64,000 nucleotides of DNA from Planctomycetota bacterium (GCA_016712275.1 JADJRI010000006.1:62001-126000); one strand, 5' to 3'. Positions 40,087 through 49,431 are shown, counted from the stretch's first letter. Notes: generated by a model from the letters alone, not told the origin. Program-made: numbers and translations.

Positions 40087-40496
40087 GCCCTACTCCCGTC
40101 GGAGTTGGGCTAAACATGGAGTTGGACTTATCGTAACGCAATTACGCTGGCGATTTACTCGCAGGTTGGCGGTTTCGCGTGTTCGCCTTACTCCGGTCGG
40201 AGTTGGGCTAAACATGGAGTTGGACTTATCGTAACGCAATTACGCTGGCGATTTACTCGCAGGTTGGCGGTTTCGCGCGTTCGCCTTACTCCTGTCGGAG
40301 TTGGGCTAGAGCACTTCACGGTTGGTTCGAGCCACTCCGCGTTCTCCCTGCCCCGATTGGGGCTGGGCTAAACAGGTTAACTCAATCGTGAAAGGCAATA
40401 AACATGGAGTTGGACTTATCGTAACGCAATTACGCTGGCGATTTTCTCGCAGGTTGGCGGTTTCGCGTGTTCGCCTTACTCCTGTCGGAGTTGGGC
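40087..40496 (+). repeat. REP hairpin array with three 98-base direct repeats
   Basis: Hairpins lie at 40087-40110, 40185-40208, 40283-40306 and 40473-40496: outer stem GCCC (or GCCT)/GGGC, an unpaired T-T, inner stem ACTCC/GGAGT, four-base loop. A fifth, variant hairpin at about 40346-40367 has inner stem GCCCC/GGGGC and keeps the T-T position. Nearly identical 98-base units occupy 40111-40208, 40209-40306 and 40399-40496. Each also holds a second small hairpin, CGTAA-CGCAA-TTACG. The whole array lies between the RAYT start and the hydroxyacyl-CoA dehydrogenase gene. Confidence 0.88.
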
Positions 40497-40573
40497 TAAA
40501 CGGGGTATTCTGTTGGGCCGAGGTTTCGCACAAGCACACGATTTGCCAAGCACACGATTTGCAAGGAAAAATC

Positions 40574-41434
40574 ATGCCCATCAACGCAGCATTCATCATC
40601 GGTTCCGGCACCATGGGGCGCGGCATCGCGCAGGTCGCGGCCACCGCCGGATTGACAACCTGGGTTTTCGACGCGAAGGCCGAGCAACTGGCCGGCGCGA
40701 AGGCCGACATCGAGAAGAGCCTGTCGAAGCTGGTCGAAAAAGGCAAGCTCGATGCGGCCAAGGCCGAGGCCGCGCGCGGGAATCTGAAAACGTGCGCGAA
40801 GGTGGATGATGCCGATTGGTCGAAGGTGGGCATCGTCATCGAAGCCATTTACGAAAACTTCGATGCGAAGGTCTCGCTCTATCGGGATGTGCAGTCGCGC
40901 CTCACGCCCGATGCCATTCTCGCCAGCAATACCAGCAGCATCAGCATCACCAAACTTGCCGCCGCGACGAACCGGCCGAACAAGTTTATCGGCATGCACT
41001 TTTTTAACCCCGTGCCGCTCATGTCGCTGGTTGAAGTGATTCGCGGCATTCAGACGGATGACGCCACCGTCGAATCGATCGATGCGATGGCCAAGCGCAT
41101 GGGCAAGAACCCGCTGCGCTGCAACGACATGCCGGGTTTCGTGTCGAACCGCGTGCTGATGCCGCTCATCAATGAAGCAGCGTTTGCTTTGATGGAGGGT
41201 GTGGCCGACGCGACGAATATTGACGAGATCGCGAAGCAGGGGTGCAACTTTCCGATGGGGCCGCTGACGCTGGCGGATTTCATCGGCGTGGATGTGTGCC
41301 TGAATATTCTCGAAGTGCTGCATCGCGATCTGGGCGATCCAAAGTTTCGGCCTTGCCCGCTGCTGCGAAAATTGGTCGATGCCGGACGGTTGGGCCGCAA
41401 AACCGGTTGGGGTTTTCACCAATACGCCAAATGA
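40574..41434 (+). CDS. 3-hydroxyacyl-CoA (3-hydroxybutyryl-CoA) dehydrogenase
   Basis: A 286-residue NAD(P)-dependent dehydrogenase that oxidises 3-hydroxyacyl-CoA to 3-ketoacyl-CoA or runs in reverse. The nucleotide-binding motif is FIIGSGTMGRGIAQ (GxGxxG). The catalytic and substrate region is ILASNTSSISITKLA and FIGMHFFNPVPLMSLVEVIR, with the catalytic His in MHFFNP. The helical C-terminal domain has PGFVSNRVLMPLINEA and the end GRKTGWGFHQY. ATG 40574 is chosen because the dinucleotide fold begins at once; the upstream open frame is REP sequence. Size and motifs fit single-function enzymes. The product is the thiolase substrate. Confidence 0.93.
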   Translation: MPINAAFIIGSGTMGRGIAQVAATAGLTTWVFDAKAEQLAGAKADIEKSLSKLVEKGKLDAAKAEAARGNLKTCAKVDDADWSKVGIVIEAIYENFDAKVSLYRDVQSRLTPDAILASNTSSISITKLAAATNRPNKFIGMHFFNPVPLMSLVEVIRGIQTDDATVESIDAMAKRMGKNPLRCNDMPGFVSNRVLMPLINEAAFALMEGVADATNIDEIAKQGCNFPMGPLTLADFIGVDVCLNILEVLHRDLGDPKFRPCPLLRKLVDAGRLGRKTGWGFHQYAK

Positions 41435-41458
41435 TGAGTTGGTAGGGGAAGAGTAACG

Positions 41459-41523
41459 AGCCGGAAGCGTCAGCGCCCGGTCGAACGCGGCGTGGCGTCT
41501 ACCGGGCGCTGACGCTCCCGGCT
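41459..41523. repeat. Long imperfect inverted repeat (planctomycete REP-like)
   Basis: A 23-base left arm (41459-41481, core AGCGTCAGCGCCCGGT) pairs with the right arm (41501-41523, core ACCGGGCGCTGACGCT) with one mismatch, around a 19-base loop. It starts 24 bases after the hydroxyacyl-CoA dehydrogenase stop and may end its transcript. The remaining gap to 41802 holds short direct repeats (ATTCCTTCAATC twice, CCAAATCACCGAG twice) and no gene. Confidence 0.85.
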
Positions 41524-41802
41524 TGTTGTTGGCGCCTTTTTCCATATGTCTATTCCTTCAATCATCTCAATTCCTTCAATCGTCAAGTTACCAAATCACC
41601 GAGCCACCGGATCGCCAAATCACCGAGAAAAATGGCTCTGGAAACATGAGCGATTTCCGTTTCTGCCCTGCATTTCGCGTGACATCGGCACCCCGCCTGC
41701 GTTACACTTCAACAATCTGGAACGCGGCACAGGCTCGGGCATTGTGTGCCGCGTCAATCGTAAAAAAGCTGTTTCTTATTCGCCAAACGGGAGCGCTGGG
41801 CC

Positions 41803-42588
41803 ATGAGCACAACGGAAGTTCTATTCCAACAGGATGGACCGATCGGACGCATCACGTTCCAAACGGACGATGGCGTGAATCTCATGTCGACGCCGGTGAT
41901 GGCCGCCTTGGAATCGCGACTGGAGGATATCAAGTGCAACCACTGCAATGTGCGGGTGCTGATTTTCACGGGGGCGGGCAAGACCTTTATTGCCGGTGCG
42001 GATATCCGCGAAATGGACCGTGCCCCCGGTGACGCGGGCAAGGCATTCTCGCAGCGCGGTCAGCGATTCATGACCACACTTTCCCGTTTTGAGCAGGCGG
42101 TCACGATTGCCGCCATCAATGGTCCGGCCCTTGGCGGCGGCTGCGAACTGGCGCTGGCCTGCGATCTGCGGGTGATGGCGAAAGAGGCGACGATCGGCTT
42201 TCCCGAAGTGAAGCTCGGCCTCATGCCCGGCTGGGGCGGTACGCAGCGCGCCTTCGCGATGATGGGACCGGCCAAGGCGCGGCGCATGATTTTCGTCGGC
42301 GAAGCCCTGTCGGGTGATGTGGCCTCGGAGGCGGAACTCGTGAATGAGTCCGTCCCGCTGGCGGAGTTGATGCCCACGGTCGATGCGATGGCGAGCCGAA
42401 TTCTTCAGAACGGTCCGGCTGCCGTTCGGTTGGCGAAGCGCGTGGTCAGTTCAACCGAGCAGCACTGGCTCGAACGCGGCATGTTGAGCGAGGCCGAGGC
42501 CTTCGGCGAGGCCTTCATCGGCGAGGAAAGCCGCGAGGGATTGCGGGCCTTCATCGAGAAGAGAAAGCCCGCGTGGTCGGCTGGTTGA
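41803..42588 (+). CDS. Enoyl-CoA hydratase/isomerase family protein
   Basis: A 261-residue crotonase-fold enzyme that hydrates trans-2-enoyl-CoA. The oxyanion-hole and active-site segments are KTFIAGADIREM, AAINGPALGGGCELALACDL and GFPEVKLGLMPGWGGTQR, the last with the glutamates in the usual places. The C-terminal helices (GPAAVRLAKRVV) fit the family. It completes the nearby set of dehydrogenase, hydratase, hydroxyacyl-CoA dehydrogenase and thiolase. It overlaps the end of the opposite-strand gene by 38 bases. Confidence 0.92.
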   Translation: MSTTEVLFQQDGPIGRITFQTDDGVNLMSTPVMAALESRLEDIKCNHCNVRVLIFTGAGKTFIAGADIREMDRAPGDAGKAFSQRGQRFMTTLSRFEQAVTIAAINGPALGGGCELALACDLRVMAKEATIGFPEVKLGLMPGWGGTQRAFAMMGPAKARRMIFVGEALSGDVASEAELVNESVPLAELMPTVDAMASRILQNGPAAVRLAKRVVSSTEQHWLERGMLSEAEAFGEAFIGEESREGLRAFIEKRKPAWSAG

Positions 42589-43321
42589 ACAGATCGGTCG
42601 CGGGCTGGGACGTTGGCACGGGCTGGGATGTCGCAGTGGTGTCACCGATCTTCCGGATGTTCAGGCCGCCGGCCGCATCGAGTGAAACTTCCCAAACCTG
42701 TCCTTTTTTCATCGGCACCGAGGGCGCTTCGCACTGCGCCACGCGTATTCCATACTCTTTTGCCAGCCTTGGGTTTTCGACAAAATCCCAAAATCGCTTC
42801 CACATGGCCGCTTCGACGCGCGTTTTTTCGGTTTCCTCACCGCGAAGAATCGGCGCGGTTTGATCGAGGGGATATCCGGTCGATGGCGATTGGCCGTCGC
42901 CGAAGGCGCGGCGGAACATGGCCAGATTGGTCACGTCGCCCTTTTTTGCCTTGCCGATCAGGTCATAATCGAATTTCACGACCATGGCCTCGACGTAAAC
43001 CTGCGTGCCCCGAACGGTGACAACTTCGCGCGGGCCGAGAATGCCGTCGGCCCGAATCTGCTGCCAATGCAGAACCGTCACCGGACCCTTCTGCGCATCG
43101 AGGTCCTGATCGACGACATTGACCTGGGCGACGCGCCGTTGAGCGCTGATTTGTTCGGCATAGAGAATGAGGGCGGTTCGCTCGTTTTCAAGCTCCTGAA
43201 CGCGCGCCGTCAGTTCGCGAATCTTGAAAACCGAGAAGTAGTCCGTGGTGACGATGGAAGCGAGAATGAGCGCGACAGCGCCGAATCCGAACTTCAGGAA
43301 TTTGATCTTGGACAATACCAT
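42551..43321 (-). CDS. Hypothetical membrane-anchored coiled-coil protein
   Basis: About 256 residues from the ATG at 43321. One membrane segment near the N-terminus (FGFGAVALILASIVTTDYFS) is followed by a short coiled coil (IRELTARVQELENERTALIL). A soluble domain comes next and the C-terminus is rich in Thr/Ser/Pro/Gln (TSQPVPTSQPATDLFNQPTT). The arrangement recalls septum or pilus-assembly anchors but no family is clear. The 3' end overlaps the enoyl-CoA hydratase gene on the other strand by 38 bases. Confidence 0.6.
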   Translation of the reverse strand: MVLSKIKFLKFGFGAVALILASIVTTDYFSVFKIRELTARVQELENERTALILYAEQISAQRRVAQVNVVDQDLDAQKGPVTVLHWQQIRADGILGPREVVTVRGTQVYVEAMVVKFDYDLIGKAKKGDVTNLAMFRRAFGDGQSPSTGYPLDQTAPILRGEETEKTRVEAAMWKRFWDFVENPRLAKEYGIRVAQCEAPSVPMKKGQVWEVSLDAAGGLNIRKIGDTTATSQPVPTSQPATDLFNQPTTRAFSSR

Positions 43322-43516
43322 TCGCCGGTCTCGTGTAATCGATTCAATTATCACATCGGGCCGAATTCCTATATCGGTTTCCGAATCCCTCGCGTGTTGC
43401 TCAAAGCCGCCATCGACATGATAGTCGGCGGCCTACCTCTGGCGGATTTATTTCGCGTCCGAGAATCTCATGGTTCCTTTGGATGCACGTCTGACGGGCC
43501 GGTTTGCTCAATGGTG

Positions 43517-44230
43517 TCAATTTCGCCGGAACTTGAGCATGTAGTTTTCCTTAAGGAATGGGGTGTCAGCATTTAGCGGCTCCCGCTTGAAACCGACCGA
43601 TTCAATCTCCTCGGCGAACACCTCCTCGCCCGCCCGAACATGCTCGAGAATCCAGTCGCGGCTTTTGCCTTCAATGCGGATGAAATCGATCACATAGACA
43701 ACGCCGCCCGGCCGCATCGCATTTCGCAGCGATTTCGTGGTGCTCTTGGGAAATTCGAAGTGGTGGTATGTATCGCAAATGAACGCGACGTCGACGCTTT
43801 TCGCGGGCAGTTCCACCGAATCTGTCTTGCAAAGCACCGGGTGGATATTTTTGAGATTGCGCTGCCGGGCTCCTTCCTCGATGTGCCGGACAAATTCATC
43901 GGCAATGTCGACGGCATAGACGGCGCCCGATGGGCCGACGCGATCGGCGAACATCATGGTAAAAAAGCCGGTTCCCGCGCCGATGTCCGCCACGGACATG
44001 CCTGATTTCAATTCCATGGCGGCGATGATCGCGTCGCGGTGGGAGTAGATCTCGCGGCTTTCGCCTTCGAATCGAGCGACCCATTCTTCAACTTTGACCT
44101 CGCCCTCAAATTCCTTGTTGACTCCCGGTCGAACGCTTTGCTCATGCTGGGCGCAGCCTGAGACAGGTACCATGAGGAGAAGAAGGGCTGTAACACGAAA
44201 CAAATGAGCGGAGAATTTTCCAACGGCCAT
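43517..44230 (-). CDS. Lipoprotein with class I SAM-methyltransferase domain
   Basis: A 237-residue protein. From ATG 44230 it begins with a lipoprotein signal (VTALLLLMVPVSGC) ending in the lipobox VSGC. The mature part is a Rossmann-type methyltransferase: VADIGAGTGFFTMMFADRVG (motif I), VYAVDIADEFVRHIE (motif II), VDVAFICDTYHHF (motif IV) and LRNAMRPGGVVYVIDF (motif V/VI). An exported methyltransferase is unusual because S-adenosylmethionine is cytosolic. Similar proteins are seen in planctomycete genomes, but the acceptor is unknown. It is divergent from the next exported protein. Confidence 0.78.
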   Translation of the reverse strand: MAVGKFSAHLFRVTALLLLMVPVSGCAQHEQSVRPGVNKEFEGEVKVEEWVARFEGESREIYSHRDAIIAAMELKSGMSVADIGAGTGFFTMMFADRVGPSGAVYAVDIADEFVRHIEEGARQRNLKNIHPVLCKTDSVELPAKSVDVAFICDTYHHFEFPKSTTKSLRNAMRPGGVVYVIDFIRIEGKSRDWILEHVRAGEEVFAEEIESVGFKREPLNADTPFLKENYMLKFRRN

Positions 44231-44492
44231 TTCCGAGTCTCCCAAGTGCCGGCGAATCAGGGTCATCCGGCGAGGTATGAAGCGTGAGAAACTTCCGGGC
44301 GCCCCGTTTCAAGAGACGGCGGCTGCCGAGGACGGAAGGTGCTCCGCGCCTGCGTTTCATCGTGACCTGCTTAACAAAAACCACCCATGCCTTCACGGGC
44401 GCTTCGATCAGGACGTGGTGATTCTACCGCCACAAGGGTATGCTGTGAGCCGATCCGGTTCTGATTCTTGGTGAATTTACGGGAGATTCTCG

Positions 44493-45575
44493 ATGCGAAT
44501 TCGGCTTGGACACGTGGGCTGCCTGATCGTGATGATGTTCTGCGCGGCCGGCGTCGCGGAAGCTGGGGACGGCGTACTCCTCAAGCCGCGGTTTTCGAAA
44601 GGTCAGTTGCAATACATCGAGGGTCTCTCCGAATCGAAACAGACCATCAAGAGTCAGTTTGGCTCGATGGAGATGACGCTCATTAAGAAGTCCGGCCATT
44701 TTCAAAAGGTCGAATCGACCTCGATGGACGGCATGGAATTCTCGACATTCATGGAGCGCATGAGCCTGACGCTCGATTCGCCCATGATGGGCAAGTTGTC
44801 CTATGACTCGGACATTCCCAGCATGGAGGAGGCCCCCAACCTGAAACAAATGCTGGAGCCGATGATCGGCGAGAAGATGATTCTGAAGGTCGATCGCGAT
44901 CTCAAGGTGACGGATGTGAAGGGCATCGATGAGATTCTCGCCAAAGTCGAAAAGAAGAACGCGGCGAATCCCTTCGCTGCCGGTCTTCGTGCCAGTTTCA
45001 ATAAGGAGCTCATTTCGCGGCAATGGCGCAGCATTCAGATCGATCCCCTGCCGAACACAGAGGTCCACATTGGCGACACATGGAAATACTATCCGGAGGA
45101 AGATGTCGCCCAACTCGGCCTCTCGGTGAAATTCGACTGCACCTGCAAGTTGGATCGGGTGGGCAAACAGGATGGCCGAAACGTGGCCTTTGTGAGCTTT
45201 GAGGGCAAGCCCACGGAATACCACCAGCGGATGCAGGTGGGCGGGCCGTTGCCCAAGATGGAAATCAAGAGCGGTTCGCTGAAGGGAACGTTTACTTTCA
45301 ACATCGATGACGGCCGGCTCCTGGAGCGGGATTACAACTCCGAGTGCGCGCTCGGTTCTGCACCGGCCAAAGAGGCCAAGGGTGACGAAGCCGCGGCAGC
45401 CAACGGCGGAATGCAGGTTTCGCTGAAATCGAAGAACCACGTCGCCTTTCGAACGTCCGACGATCGCGCCAAGGAAAAGGCCGCCAATGCCAAAAAGGCG
45501 GCGGAGCTGAAAGCAAAGGAAGAAAAAGAGGCCGAAGACGATGAGAGTGGGGATGACGCCGACGGCGAAGAGTAA
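44493..45575 (+). CDS. Hypothetical exported protein (DUF6263-like)
   Basis: A 360-residue protein with a signal peptide (LGHVGCLIVMMFCAAGVAEA). The mature part begins with KPRFSKGQLQYIEGLSESKQ, with repeated beta strands and a 'VHIGDTWKYYPE' segment. This is reminiscent of DUF6263-type exported proteins. The last 40 residues are a highly charged Lys/Glu/Asp tail (KEEKEAEDDESGDDADGEE) after AKEKAANAKKAAELKA. No enzymatic motif is seen. A hairpin follows the gene at 45585-45607. Confidence 0.6.
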   Translation: MRIRLGHVGCLIVMMFCAAGVAEAGDGVLLKPRFSKGQLQYIEGLSESKQTIKSQFGSMEMTLIKKSGHFQKVESTSMDGMEFSTFMERMSLTLDSPMMGKLSYDSDIPSMEEAPNLKQMLEPMIGEKMILKVDRDLKVTDVKGIDEILAKVEKKNAANPFAAGLRASFNKELISRQWRSIQIDPLPNTEVHIGDTWKYYPEEDVAQLGLSVKFDCTCKLDRVGKQDGRNVAFVSFEGKPTEYHQRMQVGGPLPKMEIKSGSLKGTFTFNIDDGRLLERDYNSECALGSAPAKEAKGDEAAAANGGMQVSLKSKNHVAFRTSDDRAKEKAANAKKAAELKAKEEKEAEDDESGDDADGEE

Positions 45576-45584
45576 CGTACCGGT

Positions 45585-45607
45585 CGTGGGCTGATCTCAG
45601 GCCCACG
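45585..45607 (+). terminator. Stem-loop after exported protein gene
   Basis: CGTGGGC (45585-45591) pairs with GCCCACG (45601-45607) around a nine-base loop, followed by TTTCAT. It starts 10 bases after the stop codon. Confidence 0.55.
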
Positions 45608-45672
45608 TTTCATGGCAGATGATGTTGGGCGTTGCCACCGCCCGTCTTGTTGGCTAAATGCGAGGCGAACGA

Positions 45673-47036
45673 ATGAAAATCAACCACTCCATCACCCATC
45701 GTAACAAGACCCCGCGATTTCTTCCGGCGATTGGCTTGGCGCTGTTCCTTTCGCCGGGGCTTGAGACTTATCCGGCCATGGCGGCCGATCATTGGGAGCA
45801 GTGGGGCGGCCCGAACCGCGACTCAAAGTCGATGCGCCTGATCTCATCGACAAATGGCCCGCGGATGGACCGAAGGTGCTCTGGGAACGCGATCTCGGCG
45901 ACGGCTACTCCACAATCGTCTCCGACGGAAAGCGACTCTACACCCAGTACAACGTGGCCGGCGAGGCGCCGGCCGACGCCAAGGAGGAGGAAAAGGCAAA
46001 CTACCGGGATGACGTTGTTGTGGCACCCGACCCGGCCGACGGCAGGACCCTCTGGGAACACCGGTATTCCGCCAATTTCACGCCCGACATGCTCCACGAT
46101 TTCGGCTTTGGCCCGCGCTCGACGCCGCTCATCATCGGCGACCGCATCTTCACGGTGGGCGCGACGGCCGTTTTGAAATGTCTCGACAAGAACACGGGCA
46201 AGCCGATCTGGTCATGCGATATGCGCAAGGAACACAAGGCCGCGCTGTTGCAGCGGGGATATGGCGCGAGCCCGTTTGCCTACAAGGACACGATCATCCT
46301 GCCCATCGGCGTGGCGCAGACCGACGAGGAAAAGGGGCACGCGGTCATTGCCTTCAACCAGTCCGACGGCAAAGTGGTTTGGAAAAATCAGGATTTCGGG
46401 CCGACCTATGCGTCGCCATTCGTCTGTACGCAGGATGGCGAAGAGCACCTCATCGTCTTCGGCGACAAGGCAATTCACGGGCTCGATCCCACGACCGGCG
46501 CGTCCAAGTGGAGCCACGAACACAGCGGCGGCGCGAACATCAGCACCCCGCTTGCCGGCGACGACGGCATTTTCTTCGTGTCATCGGCCTACGGTCTCGG
46601 CAGCCGCGGCATCAAGTTGATAAAGAAAGAAGGCAAGTGGCAGACCGAGGAGCTATTCTTCAACAAGAAATTCAAAATTCAGCACGCGAATGCGATTCGC
46701 ATCGGCGATTATGTGTATGGCTCCAGCGGCGATTTCGGCCCCGCCTTCTTCGCGGCGGTCAATATCAAGACCGGAAAATTCGGCTGGAAAAAGCGCGGCA
46801 TCACCAAGGCCAACAGCATCCACGCCGACGGGAAATTCATCATACTGGATGAAGACGGGCGTCTTTACATCGCAACGGCCACGCCGGAGAAAATTGACAT
46901 TCACTGCAAGGCGCAGATTCTCGAAAAAGTCGCATGGACGGTGCCGACGCTGGTCGATGGCACGCTCTATGTTCGCGACATGAAGAAGATCATGGCCATC
47001 GATCTGGCGGAAAAGAAGACGACCAAGGCAAGTTAG
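45673..47036 (+). CDS. Exported PQQ-like beta-propeller protein 1 (one frame break)
   Basis: The signal sequence (FLPAIGLALFLSPGLETYPA) and DHWEQWGGPNRD are in the first frame. At about 45832 one T is missing (NRD-F-KVDAPDL), and the rest continues in another frame to 47036. The body is an eight-bladed quinoprotein-like propeller with Trp-type blade repeats: DGRTLWEHRYSA, NTGKPIWSCDMR, DGKVVWKNQDFG, TTGASKWSHEHS, KTGKFGWKKRG. Such proteins are often called PQQ-binding-like but need not bind PQQ or have enzyme activity. The adjacent gene is a shorter paralogue. Confidence 0.8.
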
Positions 47037-47064
47037 GCATAAAAAGCCCGGGAGGAGCGTTTCC

Positions 47065-48298
47065 ATGACAAGAATACTTACCGTTTTGATTCTCGCGATT
47101 GCATTTGCTGGGACTTCGGTTCATGCCCAGTGCAAGCAATTTGGCGGCGACAAGCAGGATTTCAAGGTGTCCTGCAAGAAGCTCTCCTATGAATGGCCGA
47201 AGGATGGTCCGCCGGTACTGTGGTCGCGCGACCTGGGCGAGGGCTATTCTGCGATTCTTGCCGATGGCGAAGTGCTTTACACCATGTACCGCAAGGGCGA
47301 CCGCGACCATATTGCGGCGTTTTCAGCGAAGAGACGGTAAGACGCGCTGGGACTATGACTTTCGATGCCCCGGTGCATGAAAAGCATGTCAAGGAGTTTA
47401 ATTCCGGCCCGCTTGCCTCGCCGGCGCTCGACGGCAACCGGCTCTACACGATCAATGCGCCACGCTGCACTGCATTGACGTTGATGCCGGCAAGCCGCTC
47501 TGGCGTCACGACCTCTGGAAGGAATTCGAGCCCGCCACGTTTCTCAATCACGGCTATTCGGCCAGTCCCTATGTCCACAAGGACACCGTTATCGTCATTG
47601 TCGGCGGCAAGGGCCACGGCATCGTCGCATTCGACAAGAAAACCGGCGACGTCAAGTGGCAAAAGCACGACTTTGATGCCAGCTATGCGACACCCAAGCT
47701 CATCGACGTCGACGGCCAGCCCCAGCTTTTGTGTTTCATGGCCAAGGAGTTGATCGCCATCAACCCCGACAATGGCGAACTCTATTGGGAATTCAAGCAC
47801 GGCAACCCTTATGGCCAAAACATCACCATGCCGGTCGATGGCGCGGACAATATCATTTTCATTTCCTCAATCGAACAGGGCGGCAGCCGCGCCCTTAAAC
47901 TCACGCGCAGCGGCGGAAAAACCGAGGTTGAAGAACTCTGGCACAATCGGAAAATCCGCATTCACCATCAAAATGCGATTCGCATCGGCGATTTTGTTTA
48001 TGCATCGACCGGCGGGCCCGATGTGTGGCAGGCCATTAACATCAACACCGGCGATGTCGCCTGGCGCGAACGGGGATTCGCAAAATCGAATGCCCTCTAT
48101 GCCGACGGCCAGATGATCGTCATCGATGAAGACGGCAACCTTGGCATCGCCACGGCCTGTCCCGAGTTTTTTCAAGTTCGATCCAAGGTTCAACTCCTCG
48201 GCTCGCGGGCCTGGACCGTGCCAACGCTGGTCGACACCACACTCTACTTGCGCGACAGCGCCAAGATGGTGGCTCTCGATATCGGGGCGAAGTCCTGA
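47065..48298 (+). CDS. Exported PQQ-like beta-propeller protein 2 (three frame breaks)
   Basis: A paralogue of the preceding gene, 28 bases downstream, started at ATG 47065 after GGAGGAG, with a signal peptide (LTVLILAIAFAGTSVHAQ). The reading moves between frames at about 47334 (DGKTRWDYDF), 47370 (APVHEKHVKEFNSGPLASPA) and 47462 (CIDVDAGKPLWRHDLWKEFE), after which it is open to 48298. The blades KTGDVKWQKHDF, DNGELYWEFKHG and NTGDVAWRERGF are clear, and the ending parallels paralogue 1 (AWTVPTLVDTTLYLRDSAKM). Substrate and cofactor are unknown. Confidence 0.78.
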
Positions 48299-48333
48299 CT
48301 GGACCCGTTAGAGTTCACAATAGAAATGAAGCG

Positions 48334-48371
48334 GGGCGTGTGGCCGGCCTTTCAGGCTGAGTCACACGCCC
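48334..48371 (+). terminator. Stem-loop after the propeller pair
   Basis: GGGCGTGTG (48334-48342) pairs exactly with CACACGCCC (48363-48371). It begins 36 bases after the stop codon of propeller gene 2 and is a plausible transcription terminator for the pair, although no long T run follows. Confidence 0.5.
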
Positions 48372-48532
48372 TTGCACTTCCATGAGCCAATAAGCACATG
48401 GTTTGTTCAATTGCTCTTGGTGTTGCGATTCCGCAATTAGGATTTATCCGCACCGCGCAACCAACAGGACATTCGCTTCCAACCTCTCGCCCCTTTGCCG
48501 TCGACACTTATCCGCGCTAACATGTCCTTCCC

Positions 48533-49431
48533 ATGCTTCGAAACCTGAAACTCGTCCTTGCCTATGATGGCGCAGAATTCCACGGCTGGCAGTACCAGCC
48601 GAACATGCGCAGCGTGCAGGAATGTCTCGAACAGGCGCTTCGACGCACCGTTCGGCATCGCGTCGGCGTCACCGGGTGCAGCCGCACCGATTCCGGCGTT
48701 CACGCCGCGGCCTATGTCGCGAGCTTTTACACATCGTCGCTGGTGCCGGAGCGCGGCATTTTCCGCAGCGTCGGTTCGCGATTGCCGAAGGACATGACGC
48801 TTGTCGACCTTCGCGAAGTCCCGCTGACATTTCATGCCACCCAGTCCGCACTGGGCAAGCTGTATCGATATCGCATTCACAATGCCCACGGCCGGCCCGT
48901 TGAGCAGCACCTGCAAACCACACTTATCATGTGTGGGATGCCCTCAATCTCGAGGCCATGAGAGAGGCCGCCGGTCATTGGATCGGCGAACACGATTTCA
49001 CCTCGTTTGCGTCGTCCGGCAATGTGCGGACAACGAATGTGCGCCGCATTATTGGCGTTGATGTCTACCGCAGCGGCTTCGAAATTCGAATTGATGTCGA
49101 AGGCGACGGTTTTCTTTATAAACAGGTTCGAAACATGGTCGGCGTCCTGACGGAAATCGGCCGAGGCAAATGGACGCCCGATGATGCGAAACGAATCCTT
49201 CTGGCCCGCAGCCGCTCCGCCGCCGGCCCGACCGCCCCGGCCCGCGGCCTGTGTCTGCAATGGGTTCGCTACGATATTCCCTCATTGCCGCCGCCCACCG
49301 CGGAAATGCTGGAGCGCGCTTCCCGCGCGCAGCCACCCAGTGGAGAAGCCAAATTCAATGTCGAATCTCTGGCGCTGGCCACCGCACCGCTGCTTCATGA
49401 TTCTCACAATGACTCGGAGCCTTGTGCCTGA
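48533..49431 (+). CDS. truA: tRNA pseudouridine(38-40) synthase TruA (one frame break)
   Basis: TruA converts uridines 38-40 in the anticodon arm to pseudouridine. The N-terminal half has YDGAEFHGWQYQPNMRSVQE and the catalytic Asp in GCSRTDSGVHA. The frame breaks at about 48909-48918: the second half reads HTYHVWDALNLEAM, then HDFTSFASSGN, GDGFLYKQVRNMVGVLTEIG and the C-terminal ARGLCLQWVRY. Both halves are well conserved and their sum is the normal 270-300 residues, so a one-base loss is likely. A housekeeping gene broken this way supports the indel-error reading of the window. Confidence 0.9.

Noticed and set aside
40111..40496. CRISPR array
   Set aside because: Units are 98 bases, nearly identical end to end, with no unique spacers of regular length and no cas genes; the hairpins and RAYT explain them.
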